This document shows, piece by piece, positions 1-11,930 of a DNA stretch of 64,000 nucleotides. The DNA lies in assembly GCA_023101725.1 (NCBI GenBank), contig JALJCO010001098.1:682001-746000 (forward strand), given 5' to 3'. The stretch's first letter is position 1. Each line of letters opens with the position of its first letter. This stretch comes from Atherinomorus stipes (Eukaryota > Chordata > Actinopteri > Atheriniformes > Atherinidae). The notes under the pieces are model-generated. The model saw only the letters and a list, made by a program, of their open reading frames with translations. It had not been told where the DNA came from and ran no database searches. The translations under genes were made by a program, and so were the position numbers.

Positions 1-450
1 ACAATTTCACTTCTGTCCAATGGGAGAAAAGCTCGTTTTCTGTGCTGCAGGGAGAAATCTAGATGGATGGAAAGATCTAGAGGATATAACGGAATGCTAT
101 TTTTGCAACTGTAAATTTAGCTGTACACAACTGCCATTTATTTACGGTATTTTCTTTCAATAATAAAAATGAAAACAGTACAAAAATATTGTTTTACAAA
201 ACATATTCATAAATTTACAGTGAAAAACTGACCACTTCTATAAATTACTGTGGCAATGTTATTATAGTATGCCGTTTGGTAACCGTAACTTCTGACACAA
301 CTGTTATTTATTCATGGTAGTTTACAGCAAAAATAACAGTTAAATACCACAAATTTGCAGCTGTAGTTTACACCTTTTTTACTGTAATTTTTACGATGAA
401 AAAATGGCAACCACAGCTGCCAGTTTTACAAGTAGAAGTACCAGTAATTT
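1..450. repeat. ACTGTAA/TTTACAG-rich dispersed repeat
   Basis: The segment is dense in short words such as TTTACAG, TACTGTAA and AACTGTTATTTATT on both strands. The same composition recurs at 10,620-10,760 and 11,140-11,420, which suggests a dispersed AT-rich family. I cannot place its ends. Confidence 0.4.
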
Positions 451-451
451 C

Positions 452-782
452 TATTTTTCTACATCTGTTTCTTGTCTTATTAGCTTGGAAAGTATGGGCT
501 TCTTCTGCAACTCAGTCTCAAAAGAGCAAAATCCCATAAAGGAAAATGGAACTATCCTTTTTTTTTTTTTTTTTTTGCAAAAGTTGTGTTTTTGTTTTGT
601 TTTCCAAAACCTAAAAGTCAGAATAAAACTGTGGTTCTTTACAACAGACTTCATAAAGTAAGTATTTATCAGAAATTGTCTTTTTAAAGAAGGCCATGAA
701 ATATTTGCTGCTCTGGATGACTTTTATTTAGCTGGGTTTAGGCAAAAACAGCTCTTTGGACTGTAAATGTTGCAGACCCCTG
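452..782. mobile_element. hAT-like MITE, inverted partial copy of the element at 63,323
   Basis: The segment from CTGTTTCTTGTCTTATTAGC to the end TGCAGACCCCTG is, in reverse orientation, closely similar to 63,323-63,829, including the shared word CAAAAGAGCAAAATCCCA and a T-rich tract. The left part is missing or replaced. The terminus TTGCAGACCCCTG fits a hAT end of CAGGGGTC type. Confidence 0.65.
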
Positions 783-1612
783 CGTTATTTGGTTGAAATA
801 GAGAATAAATGAATAAATCTCAACATCTGAGCCAAATTAGTGATAGTTAACTGTTTGAAAGCGCTTCTATTCTCTAACTGCTTCTATCAGTAATGGTTTA
901 GTGCTGCATGGCTGTTAGTTTGACATGAATTTTAGAAGAAAAGTATCACAGGAGGACTTCAGCCCAGTGCGCACAATTCTCTATGCCATCCAGATAAAAA
1001 CTGATCAACATGAGGGGATATCTGTAGTTTTGGCTAAAACAGGGACAGAAGATGTTCATTTTAACATGTGAAATTCAATAAAACAAACAAATCTAGAAAA
1101 ATCATATGATGTGTGCTCCATCTCAGACCATATTCATGCAACGGGGAAGTAAACAGAGGTGGAATCATATTTTCAACCACTGAACTGAAAACAGAGTAGT
1201 TACCAGATCAAATATTTTTTAGTCCAAGAGATCACGAAACATCAGCGTGATGTTTGGAATCTGTGTTGTTCTTCATCTTCTCAGCTTGTGATAGGTACCA
1301 TTGTGGAGTCTCCACACAGCAGACATGACTTTGTAAGCAGCATCATCAGCAGCTGTCTCACTGTGCAGCTTGCAGTGAAATACATGATGGATAAAATCAC
1401 ACAGTATGGTGCTGCCTTCAGAGCTTTGTGTGCAGGTGCAGCTTCTCTTCAGAAAAACAGCAGTGGTGGTGGAGAAGGTGTCCTCAGGTGAAGCAGGAGA
1501 TCGCCTCTTTCTAGCCATGTCATGCATGAATTATTGAAAAAGACTGTCTTTGTGTATCGAGCTCAGCCAATCCATATTGGAGTCCTGGGGATGGGATAAT
1601 AAGGACGTATGA
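783..1612. other. no gene recognised
   Basis: The only open frames are two overlapping ones of 67 and 84 codons on opposite strands at 1273-1527, without family resemblance or splice context. I see no repeat boundary. Confidence 0.5.
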
Positions 1613-1793
1613 CAGTGGTGGGGAACCTTGTCCATGATTCTCTGCTCCGACACACCTGGTTCATATTAATAAGTCACTGTGCAGAACTTGATAGGCTTTT
1701 GATCCATTTTCTTTATAATCAGGTGTGCTGGAGGGGGACACATAGAAAACCTGCAGGACTGCAGTCCTCGAGGACCAGAGTTCCCCACCACTG
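1613..1793. mobile_element. hAT-type MITE with 14-bp terminal inverted repeats
   Basis: Left end CAGTGGTGGGGAAC and right end GTTCCCCACCACTG are exact inverse copies. The interior contains AAAACCTGCAGGACTG and ACACCTGGTTCATATTAA, words that recur at 40,735, 48,253-48,620 and 53,520. It is 181 bp with no coding capacity. Clear target duplications are not visible. Confidence 0.75.
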
Positions 1794-2201
1794 CTGTTTG
1801 GCCTGCACGTTTACATGTTTATTTAACACACGTTTATTCATTTGCAATATTTGTTTTTCTTATTCTTACCCTTTACCTTATTGCTGTTCTTAAATACTAT
1901 TATCGATATACAATCATCCTTGTACTATGAGTTATTGACTTTATTTTATTGTACAACTGTAAAGATACACCAGACCTGCCAGTGTCTCTTTTAAACATTT
2001 TTTCTTACACGTCTGCTCTTTTTAATTGGGTTTTCATGCTGTTTCCTTCCGGTCGTCGCTACAGGTCAGTTACATGGAAAAAAGTTAAATTCAGTAAAAG
2101 TTTCAGACCAAATGCAAGAACAGAACTGAAGAAATCACTTACAGACTATGATGTGTTAGTTGCAGTTATAGATGGGTTTCCGAGCAACGTCACAAATAGA
2201 A

Positions 2202-3326
2202 TGCGCGCGCAACCAGGGGGCAAGAAAACACAGGACAAGCAGTATTGAACTATGAGAAGAGGTGTGTTTACATGCAAGACTCAACTTTTAATGCAGATGA
2301 GGTCAAGATATGACGTGAAAGTGTCGAGGAAATATAATGTTTGAGTCCTGGTATTAGTTCGGTTGCAAAAATCAAAACGTTGATGCATGTAAACAGCTGA
2401 AAATGGTGATGATAGGACAGTTGGAGTGACTGTCTTCAGAAAACCCTCTCGGATAACTTCTGGAGGTTCAGCTACATGATTTATTTATCAGATTAAACCA
2501 CCGCAGTGGCAGAAATCATTCCCGTGTTCTAGTCGGGAGACTGGCACTAGTAAATACCAACATCAAGGCCGCGATCAGTCATTTATCAGTTCACGGCTGC
2601 ATCACAACAAGCTGCAAACACTGTAGCTGAGTGTGACAGCCGTACTTTGCTCCGACACAGAAAATAAAAAAGAAAAAACTGATTGTGGAGCTGTCTACGA
2701 ACATTCACGCTGCAGTTTAACGCATCCCGGAGATTTAATACGAAGTACGGGGGTCGTAAATCAGATGGCGCTTTGAGTTTATACCGTTAGCTTGTTAGCA
2801 GTTAGCTAGTCTGTCTACTGTCTACCAGGATTTCACACAAAACAGAAGCAGAACGTTCCACAAGCAGCGAGACTCACCGACAACAATGCGGGCGAGTCCC
2901 TCACAGCTGGAATCACCTCCTTTCCAAACGTAGTGATGATGTCGTCTTTGCCTGGTTTAATCCAAGACAAGTGAAAGTTGCTCCTGTGTGGAGGTGGTGA
3001 AGACCACACCGGAGCTGAACCTGCTGCAGACAGCAGACTGTTGTGGCCTATTTTGGTTTTAACAAAGTGTCTAAACGAAAGTTTAAGCCACTTTCTTACT
3101 TATGTTTTTCAGGCAAACTTTAAACGAGGTCTAACACGGATAATTTCCATGTTTTAACAAGAAAAGTGCCGTTTCTGGGTGATGACTCCCTTGCCAAGTT
3201 AGTTTGGCTGTTTGCTCTGTTTGTTTCGTTAGGTTACTTTACATTTTTATTAATGATATGAGTGTGTGTTTCGTCATAGACTGCGGTACAAAACACAGGC
3301 TTTTTTGCCCCCTGGTTGCGCGCGCA
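2202..3326. repeat. interval bounded by an exact 22-bp inverted repeat
   Basis: Positions 2202-2223 (TGCGCGCGCAACCAGGGGGC and two more bases) and 3305-3326 are exact reverse complements. Inside lies a smaller inverted pair, GTTTACATGCA at 2266-2276 and TGCATGTAAAC at 2384-2394. It may be an unclassified DNA transposon, or two solo pieces in opposite orientation. Confidence 0.45.
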
Positions 3327-3775
3327 AATCACCTCAAAATCACCTTTTTTCCTTTTCATTGGCCAGTGTAATGTGCAAGTTCACCATCCTTGCTTGCATA
3401 TCATGCAAACATACCAGAAAAAAAAGAAGCGGTTTGAACAAGTATTCAGTGAAGTGAGCACAATGCATGAAAGTGCTGGAGTTTATGACAGCTATACTAT
3501 TACTGTAGTACCCTGCTATTAAATTGCCACAAGCATAACACTGACTTCTCAATAAGCTGGAATACACTGAGAAGTGATATTTTAATCTGCTTCCATCCAC
3601 TTTCGCTCTGTCTTACACAACTACTTAATTTTTATGGCAGTATATGTTGTAAAGAAAAAGTCTGGCTCTGTAAGTGCTTTTCTATAAATGAATCGTGTGT
3701 TGTGCCATCCTGCAGCGCTGCCATTTCTGTGGTGGCAAGTCCTAATTCCCTCATTATCGTTCCCGCTGCTGGAAG
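3327..3775. other. no gene recognised
   Basis: Three short overlapping open frames on both strands (3266-3600) show no family features. Nothing else is seen before the minisatellite. Confidence 0.5.
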
Positions 3776-3912
3776 AGTATGGACAGCAGTATGGACAGCA
3801 GCATGGACAGCAGCATGGACAGCAGTATGGACAGCAGCATGGACAGCAGTATGGACAGCAGCATGGACAGCAGCATGGACAGCAGCATGGACAGCAGCAT
3901 GGACAGTCTTAG
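3776..3912 (+). repeat. 12-bp minisatellite, about 11 copies
   Basis: The unit is (T/C)ATGGACAGCAG, repeated without indels, varying only at the first base. Because 12 is divisible by 3 it is open in several frames (MDSS, QYGQ, WTAA), which explains the short open frames here; none has gene context. Confidence 0.9.
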
Positions 3913-4064
3913 ACAGTGGTCCACAGCTACTGGTAACAGCATCTTACCTGGTGACCTCAAAGTTATTCAGTTATTAAGACATCACTGTGTAAATGTGAAC
4001 TATGATTCATCTGGCAGAAGCTGCTTTTAATAACTGAAATATAGAACACAAAACTGGTTATAAT

Positions 4065-4722
4065 TAGAGATGCACCAATCCGATACCTGGATTGGATATC
4101 GGCTCCGAAATTGACTTATTAGCTGGATCGGGTATCGGATGAATGAGGCCGATGCAGCACAGCAGTACAGTTGCAGTGTTCTAGTCACTTCAGTTCTATG
4201 TTTGCAATAATTGGCCCCCTATCGGTATCGGCCTGTATCTGCCTTAAAACTGAGTATCGGACATCAGCCATCACACTGATATTTAACCGATCAGGCCGCT
4301 GTTTCTAAAGTCTAGGAAAAAACAAAAACTTCTTCTTCTTCTTCAAAACTTCTTTTCTACAGACTTTAAAACTTCTAAAGACAGTTTCTTTTAGGATGCT
4401 CAGTGTGAACAGAGTTTATACACGGTCATTTGCATAAATAGCCAAATATCAGTTTTTTGGGTTTTTTTTTTCCTCAGGCAGAAGAAACTCCAGGTTGGTC
4501 TAGGATATAACGCACATGGTTTTGTTTGAATAACCATCATTAAATTTGACTTGTTCTACAAAACACAAGTTGAGGTATTTTTCTAATTTTGTACAAGGAA
4601 TGAATATTACATAATTTATTTTTCAGCTTTAATATTTTTATCGACATCGATTATCGGCCACATGAGTTTTAAAATATCGCCATATCAGATATCGGCCAAA
4701 ATTCCAATATGGTGCATCCCTA
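4065..4722. mobile_element. hAT-like element with GATGCACC termini
   Basis: Left end TAGAGATGCACCAATCCGAT and right end AATATGGTGCATCCCTA are inverted. The interior repeats TATCGG words. The left 80 bp match the element at 50,832. The right half of that family appears only after 4,723, so this unit seems to be a composite with one copy inserted in another. Confidence 0.6.
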
Positions 4723-4990
4723 CTGGTTTCGTCACCACGCAAAGGAGAGAAGTGTTATTTATTTCTTTTTGCTGCTAATGTACACTTTATTTGTAAACAA
4801 ATATTATTAAGTACATCATTATACATCAATATTATTAGTACAATTGTTACCTTTATTTTAACAAGGTTAAATGTTGATGTCAAACCTGATGCCTTCACTC
4901 ACATGGCAAGTTATTCGGTTCATTCATTAGTATCAGATCAGTATCAGGTATCTGCCCACACACTCAACCCAAGTATCGTATTAGATTGGA
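4723..4990. mobile_element. displaced right half of the GATGCACC hAT-like family
   Basis: The sequence around CCTGATGCCTTCACTCAC and CATTCATTAGTATCAGATCA matches the interior of the element at 50,832-51,198. It ends near AAGTATCGTATTAGATTGGA. It is presumably separated from its left half by the insertion ending at 4,722. Confidence 0.5.
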
Positions 4991-5743
4991 TGGAGGGAAA
5001 AAAAAACAATGATCAGTGCATCATCAGTTAAATAAGGTTTGCAAAGAAAAACTTTCCTTTTTTTAAAGGCAGTTATTTTCTATTTTGCAATAAATCTGAT
5101 ATAGTTTTGTTGTCTTAAGGCTACGGGACACCACTGTCCATGATCTGTTTGTGTTTCTGACCGAATTATTTTCATTTTCCGATCCTTACTTTGCCCTGAT
5201 CAGAGCAAATAACATTACATTTAACAATATCTCCCTTATTTTCAGCAGCATTGCAGCCCTTGTCTCTTAGTCTATTAACATTAATTCGTGTAACAACGTT
5301 AGTGTTGGGTCATGTTAAGCTTAACAGAAGCAGGGATATGTAGAATTTACTGACATACTGACATCTGTTTACTCAAATTTACGGCACTGTTATTGGGAAT
5401 AAAATCCAGTTACCGTCTGCCCACAGAAGGTCAAGTTATTTATGGCTCCCCTCTTAAAACTATACTCTGCTGTTATTTATCTTATTTTTACGACGGCATG
5501 TCACGCACACACACTGCCACTGCTTGACAAAGAAAGTGTGTCAGACAGATAGAAGCAAAGGTCCATTTTCCTCATATTCAGTTTTTTTTCCCCCCACAAT
5601 TAAAGTTTTTCACAACTGGTTGAACAGCAAAGAACTGTGCATGTCATTATTAAGGAAATAATACAGTTCTCTTTTCTTCTGTTCTGACATGCACAGACAT
5701 GCAATGAAGGAGGGACAACTTCCAGTTCTGGCTTGCAATCACA
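4991..5743. other. no gene recognised
   Basis: AT-rich DNA with short homopolymers. No open frame of note and no repeat boundary. Confidence 0.5.
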
Positions 5744-6053
5744 TAAAGTCGTCCTCAAAATTATTCATACCCTGCAATTAAAGAAAAGGCTAAATTCACA
5801 AAAGTAATTCAAATAACAAGAAACTAATAATAAATAAAAATTGTGATATAAAATATTGCTGTTGAATTTTGTCTGGAAATTATCATTTTAAAAAACTGTC
5901 CCAGACAAATAAAACTTGTTTTATTTTTTGTTTGTTTTTAATATTTCTTTCAAACCACAATTCAAAATCAATGTCAATTTTTATTTATTGTTACTTTTGT
6001 GATTATTTTCCTTCTTTAATTTGAGGGTATGAATAATTTTGAGGATGACTGTA
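5744..6053. mobile_element. Tc1/mariner-type MITE with long terminal inverted repeats
   Basis: The left end (TCGTCCTCAAAATTATTCAT followed by ACCCT) and the right end (AGGGTATGAATAATTTTGAG followed by GATGACTG) are inverted copies, with TA on both outer sides (5744-5745 and 6052-6053), as Tc1/mariner transposition leaves. Similarity of the arms continues inward (AATTAAAG, CACAAAAGTAA). It is about 300 bp and non-coding. Confidence 0.8.
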
Positions 6054-8081
6054 CATCGCATGTTTTATGCAAATGGAAAATAGCATGCACTGTCTATAAA
6101 TGCACAAAAATAGAGGGCATCATAGCAAAAGTGACCAGTGTCTGAATGACTGAACGCCACTGCTTTAACAAAGTAATATCAGGTATATCATACATGAAAA
6201 GGGGTTTATTGGCTCAAAACTGGAAAGGAACTTCTTCTCAAATCAGACAGAAAAAGTCTACTTAGCTGGAGCTCATTCAGTTTGTCCTTGATGGAAAAGT
6301 CTCTTAACGTTCCTAAAGTGAAGATGAAATTGACCACTGATGATGCCGTTGTTATTCAGTCTTCAAGCTGTCACGAATGCAAGATAATAAAAAAAAATAA
6401 TGATAAAAAAAAACCTTCTTCCCCTGAAGAAGCTGTGTGAGTATTTCTTGTTCTGATATCATGGAGGGGACTTATGATTGTTTGGTTTACCACCTGCAGT
6501 CTGAAGCTTGGGGAAGATTGCCATCCACTTGGGGTGGAGAACTGCAGCGTCTGGCAGCTCTTTGTATGTAAAGGTTCGACTGTGGAAGCAAAGACAAGTT
6601 CTGTAGGTATGAAACTGTATTTGCATCACGTGTGGGAGTTTCAATTTAACTCTTAACAAAGCACATGTCTATGAAGCAAAGCCAGAGAAGCTATTTTAAC
6701 ACCGTGTGTGTCAAATTGGTGCGTGTGTTCGTGCGGATAAGCTACACGTGTGTGGGTGAGAAGCAAAAAAAATGTTTCATCATAGTGAAGTGGGTGAGGT
6801 GGAGATGGAAAGAGACTTCAAACTCAAAAGGCGACAAAAACAATAACAGCAGAGACTTTGTAGTTTATGGCTCTGAAATTGAATTTGTGCATCAACCCTG
6901 TAAAGCTGCCATGTCAAAGCGGGCCAAATCACTCCCGCTCTACCTGTGGCAAACTCAAACTAACCCCTCTTGCTGGCTGACCCCATAATGGCTAAAACGA
7001 AGCCATTAAACTGTCTTGTCCAATTACAGAAGCACTTTATCTGACACACGCAGCCATATTCAGCTGCAGACAGTCCTTCTGTGATCTGTTCATTCACTGT
7101 GATTCTCCCTCACCAGGAGCTATAATAAAACTTTAATGCTGTCCCACACCCCCATCTCGGTCCAACCATCATGTTAAGTGGAGAGAGAAAAAGCCAGAGA
7201 GTGACCCCGGGCCTTGCTATTAGCCCCGTGTACGTGTGTTTTCTGAGAACGTGCTCTACTGTATTTGTGCACATCACTTCTTCCCTTCTTAATCACTTGT
7301 TCTTGCTCTCTCACTGTATTTGTCTCACTTTCTCCTTAAATTGGAGTCTGTCTTGTCTGTTCAGTTCAAATTAGTTCAATTTCAATCAGATTAATTAAGT
7401 TCAGCTGAAGTCTGGGTGATAAAAGCAGAAATACAGAGCTGGATCAAATTAAATCGAAAATGAACAAGTTTTACTTTTAGTTACACTGTAAAATCTAATT
7501 AGTTGGCTTTACTTTTTTTTAAAAAAAACATGCAAACGTGCTGCCTTAGGAAAATTAAGTACTCGGTAATAGGAGTGATTAAGTAGAATCAACTAAAATG
7601 GTTTAAATTTGTAAAACTTTTCTGAACTTGATAAATCTGATTAAGCTGCAAGGGAATGAGGCTGTGGAGAAACTTGATGTGGTTAATTTCACATAAATTA
7701 AATAAAATGCTTCAGACAAACTTCATTTTATTTTGTGCCAACATCACGATTACTTAAAGTAACTGATTAACTGAAAATTGTTCTTGCTATGTACGGCAGG
7801 AACTTATTTTGGGTGGGTTTTAGCTAAAACTGATGTCAGACCACAGACATCTCTTTCACGGTGCAGCAGCTGCTGCATAGCAGGTATTAAATACAGGAAT
7901 AAACAAACAGGTTGGGAGTAGTCACATGACACGACTGTACCAATATTATTTACTGAATAAATCCTTCATTTGTGAATTATCTCTAATTTGTTGCTAAAAG
8001 AAGTGAACTGCATTGTGGGGAACCTGCTCCCTCACCAACTCTAATTTACCTGTACTCATTTTTATTACACTGATTCAACTT
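6054..8081. other. no gene recognised
   Basis: Open frames at 6459-6988 and 7171-7374 are short, overlap on both strands and show no recognisable domain or splice context. I see no transposon termini. Confidence 0.5.
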
Positions 8082-8942
8082 AAAGGAATAGTACACCCAT
8101 AGAATGATGTGTGTTCATTTTCTACTTACCCTCATGGTGAGCAAGACTGTGGAGCACTTTTTTAATACCTCAAATGCAGCCGGAGATCCGACAGGTTTTT
8201 GTTTTCCCCCAACTTTTATACAATGGAGTTCACCGACAACTGAACCAAAAAGGTCCATAAAAGTCCACAAAAACTTGGCAATATTCCTCCATACTGCTCG
8301 TCCAATGTAATCCAAGCGTCCAGAATTTACTCGAAACAACATCATTTAGTATATTTTTATAGCCGAAATAATACATTACACTTTCTATTTGCACACTCGT
8401 GCAAGTTCATGACACTATGGAAGCTGCAGCGTTCAGCACCTACTCTGCCGATAATGCAAGCATTGAAGACGAAATTCTCTCCTTACATTGTGCTAAGAGT
8501 GAACAAGCTGCAGACAAACATAAGAGGGGTTGGCTATTGATTTAAAACAAAGAAAGAAAAAGAGAATGCGTGATCTCATCTGTAGGGTTTCCGTAGTGTC
8601 GTGAACTCGCATGGACGCGCTTATAGACAGCTAGATGTACTACTGTTTAAGCTATAAAAAATATACTAAATGATGTCGTTTCAAGTAAATTATGGATGCT
8701 ACCCACTCAGGACACTTGGATTACATTGGACGAGCAGTATGGAGAAATATTGCCAAGTTTCTGTGGACTTTTATGGACAATTTTTGGTTCAGTCGCCAGT
8801 GAACTCCATTATTTGAAAAACGAAAACCTGTCCGATCTCCGGCTGCATTTGAGATATTAAAAAAGTGCTCTACAGTCTTGCTCAGCATGAGGGTGAGTAG
8901 AAAATGAACGCACATCATTCTGTGGGTGTACTATTCCTTTAA
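8082..8942. mobile_element. TTAA-flanked foldback element with arms of about 350 bp
   Basis: The ends are TTAAAGGAATAGTACACCCA and its inverse TGGGTGTACTATTCCTTTAA. The left arm (8082 to about 8430) and right arm (about 8590 to 8942) are inverted copies, so the same open frame starting MMCVHFLLTLM appears at 8104-8310 on plus and 8721-8918 on minus. About 150 bp separates the arms. TTAA flanks suggest a Kolobok- or piggyBac-like mechanism, but no transposase is present. Confidence 0.8.
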
Positions 8943-9055
8943 GTAAATCAAGTTATCCAGCATTTTTCCTTCCAAAGTTCTTTACAACTTACTTAAGATT
9001 AGTATTAACCACGAAGTTCAAATTAAGTTATACAGTATCTACCAGATATATTCTA

Positions 9056-9518
9056 TTAAAGACCCACAATGGAACTTTTAGCAGTTTTCTCAGTGACCCC
9101 CCTATCGACGGCTAAACTAGCATCCATCTTAATCATACCTGTACTGTGATTCACTCCAGCCAGTAAAATACAGTCCTATCTTGACTCTTGTTCTGTCCCT
9201 TCCTCTCTTTATTTTCTGCTCTTCCTCCGGTGTTTCCTTACATTTCTTTGCCAAATCTGACATGATGCACGTTCAAAACACCCGCTGTGTTCATGTCTGG
9301 TTCATATCCGTTTGCTAGCACAAGACGCGGTGTGCAGCCAATAGTTGGCTGCAATGTCACGGCCCCTTCCCGGATGCATAAGTTACACACTTTCTGAGCC
9401 TTGGGACGCCGCTGGGAAGTGACGGCTCGAAAATATGCATAATGAATGTTGTTGTGCCATCAAAGCAAGTCAGCAATATATCTTTTTAAGGTCTAAAAGT
9501 TACGTTGTGAGTCTTTAA
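9056..9518. mobile_element. TTAA-flanked non-autonomous element
   Basis: Left end TTAAAGACCCACAATGGAAC, followed by TTTTAG, mirrors right end CTAAAAGTTACGTTGTGAG, followed by TCTTTAA. The right half (CCAATAGTTGGCTGCA, GACGCCGCTGGGAAGTGACG) reappears inverted at 41,693-41,930. No coding capacity. Confidence 0.8.
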
Positions 9519-10552
9519 AACCAATGTTACATTTTACAATGTAGGCCAAGAAAAATCACTATTCCAACGTAAAAAGAATACACAGTTTTCAAAGTATTTG
9601 TTTTGCTTTTTTGTCACAGTACATCTTATTTTGTAGCAGAATAAGGAATATAATAATAATAATATAATATAGAGTATGGTAGCAGTTTAGATTCACAAAC
9701 GATATCTTTATCTTCTCACACAGGAAGCATTTGTTTCAGAGTATCAGAGGTTGGCCCACCCCTGAAGGGAGCATAAAGTCACATGAGACTGCTACACATG
9801 ACTACAAGGGTCAAATGTAAAGTCAATCTAAAGTTGAAAGGACACAGAGTGCATGCATGCCTCACTTGTTAAAGCATCCACCCCATGTGTGGAAGCTGCA
9901 GCGGGGCTTAGTTTGATTGCACAAGATCAGAAATCTGTGGAGTGTGAATAACTTTTCCTTGGTCGCACTGCTGCACCTAATCTCTCCCTGTTTTCTTGCA
10001 TGTCTATGTCAGTGTATGCAAGAAAAAGAGGGGGAAAAAACACAGTCAGAAGAAGAATATCGGGTTCGTAGCCAATCAGAAGCAGGGAAAGGGTAGATGT
10101 GCGTGTTTTTAAGATTGCCTGTAGGCTCCTCTCTGACAGCAACACTAGAAACTGGTAAAACGAAATGTTGTGTGCCAGTTACATAAGCTCCAGCCGAGAC
10201 CTTGCATCATCAGTGGAGATCGTTACTAAACCAAACGTCTCCCCTGTCACAGGTAAGATGAGGAAAAGTAACTGTAGCTGAGCGTCAATACCAGAGCAAA
10301 CAGAAATGAAAAACTGTCAAAGTATCCGCATTTGAGGGAGATGCTTCTGCTCATTTAAGGATGCTTAAATATTCAATGTGATGCGCTGGATCTGCTGCAA
10401 ACAGCACAGCCAGAGCGTGACTGGTAACAATGCCATGTTGTCACCACAGAGCTAAATGCACAGAAAAAAAAATGCACCTACATTTTTTGGCAATTCGGTA
10501 AAAAAGAAAGATTCAGGTACACCAATACAACCAGTGATTTTTTTTCTTTTCA
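9519..10552. other. no gene recognised
   Basis: One 72-codon minus-strand frame (9927-10145) has no family features. A short AT-rich run near 9,650 is present. Nothing else is supported. Confidence 0.5.
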
Positions 10553-10597
10553 TCTCTCTCTCTCTCTCTCCACACACACACACACACACACACACAC
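10553..10597 (+). repeat. compound (CT)n(CA)n microsatellite
   Basis: About nine CT units are followed directly by about fourteen CA units. Confidence 0.95.
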
Positions 10598-10619
10598 TTA
10601 CAGACACACATAATTAGTT

Positions 10620-11420
10620 AGCCAATGTCTCTGTAAAAATTACAGTATAGTTTTGCTTCATGGTAAATAGTTCTATATTGTAAATTGAAATGTCCACATT
10701 AATAAGGTAATTTGTACAGAATGATACAGTAAATACCCATTTTTGACATTACCTTTTTTCTAGGGATGTCCAATGTCATCGGCCTACCGGTATTACTGGC
10801 ATTAAAATATGATATAGGAAAATGCGGGTTTCAGTTTTTTGGACTGATATTTTGAAAAAAAGAAATCATGCAAGATTTTGTTATGGAGCAACAAAATCTG
10901 GCGAGATCTTGTTCCATTAGCATTGGTCCAGCATGTAGAAAAATCTCTGTCCTGGAAGAACTTCATATCCCAGCATTCCTTTCAGCGTCATCTGACTACA
11001 GACTGACTTGCTTTGAAGCTGCTTATAATATGTCTGGTTTAAGTTGATCTGGACCATATTGGTATATCGGATATCGGTAAAAAAAAAAAAAAAAAAAAGA
11101 AAAGAAAAAAAGACTAATATCGAACATCCCTACTTTTTTTTCCATTAATTTTACCTATGTGAAAACAAATCACAGTAAAATACTGTGCATTTTACATAGT
11201 TTACCTGTAAAAAGTTGGATACTCTAATTTTATATACACAAATTTGACGTATAATTGTGATGTACAATTTTGAAATTTGCGGTTTTTCACTGTTGCTATA
11301 TAACATTTTTTTACTCTATCTTTTACAGACTTTTTTTTTACAGTGTCATTGTAATTTGTATCATTCTTACAAAAATCAAATATTATGTAATTATTTTTCA
11401 CAGTTGTCATAAAATAATCT
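10620..11420. repeat. ACAGTAA-rich repeat interrupted by a hAT element
   Basis: The outer parts (10,620-10,760 and 11,140-11,420) share words such as TTTTACAG, ACAGTAAA and TTTACCTGTAAA with 1-400. The intervening 372 bp is a separate hAT-like insertion with its own termini and target duplication. Confidence 0.45.
10761..11132. mobile_element. hAT-like MITE with target duplication
   Basis: Left end TAGGGATGTCCAATGTCATC and right end AATATCGAACATCCCTA are inverted. Flanks CTTTTTTC (10753-10760) and CTTTTTTT (11133-11140) are a 7/8 target duplication. An A-rich tract lies near the right end. Confidence 0.75.
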
Positions 11421-11930
11421 CAAAAGTAACACCAGAACAATAGAAAAACAATAATTATGTGTAGTAGATGTAAAGAGACGTGTTGAGCTCATCTAACAAA
11501 TCATGTCTCAGACTTCATTGTCAAATAGTGATGTAAATGTGTGTGTGAGTAAACATGATTTGGAAATGCAATAGCTGTAATTGATCATAAAGTAATAAAG
11601 AAACAGTATTTGCGTTAAACAAAAACAAGATATTTACAGCATGATTGGAATTGTAAATGATAAAATTAGTTTCTTTCAAAGGTAAAACATTGCAACACAC
11701 ATGAAATTACTTAGAAATGACTATGGGTCATTTCTTACCTTTGTTGTGTATTAGAGGGGTAGTGACAAAATCATGTTTTTGTCCAAAAAAGGAAACGTAA
11801 AAATAAGAATGTTTTATGATCAAAAACAAGTTAATTGAGGAATACCTTAAATTCTGAATGATGAAATTAATTCACTTCAAAGTTATGTAAAAGAAAAACA
11901 TCCTTTTGACCCATGTTGTGCATCATAGGG
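11421..11930. other. no gene recognised
   Basis: AT-rich sequence between two repeats. A loosely repeated motif (ATGAAATTA with CTTTCAAAG or CTTCAAAG) occurs at about 11,660 and 11,865. No open frame of note. Confidence 0.5.

Noticed and set aside
3688..4030. Repeat-protein frames (QYGQQHGQ, MDSS, WTAA)
   Set aside because: All are readings of one 12-bp minisatellite.
8104..8918. Similar frames of 68 and 65 codons on opposite strands
   Set aside because: They are the two inverted arms of one transposon, not a duplicated gene.
9927..10145. 72-codon minus-strand frame
   Set aside because: No features and no conserved context.
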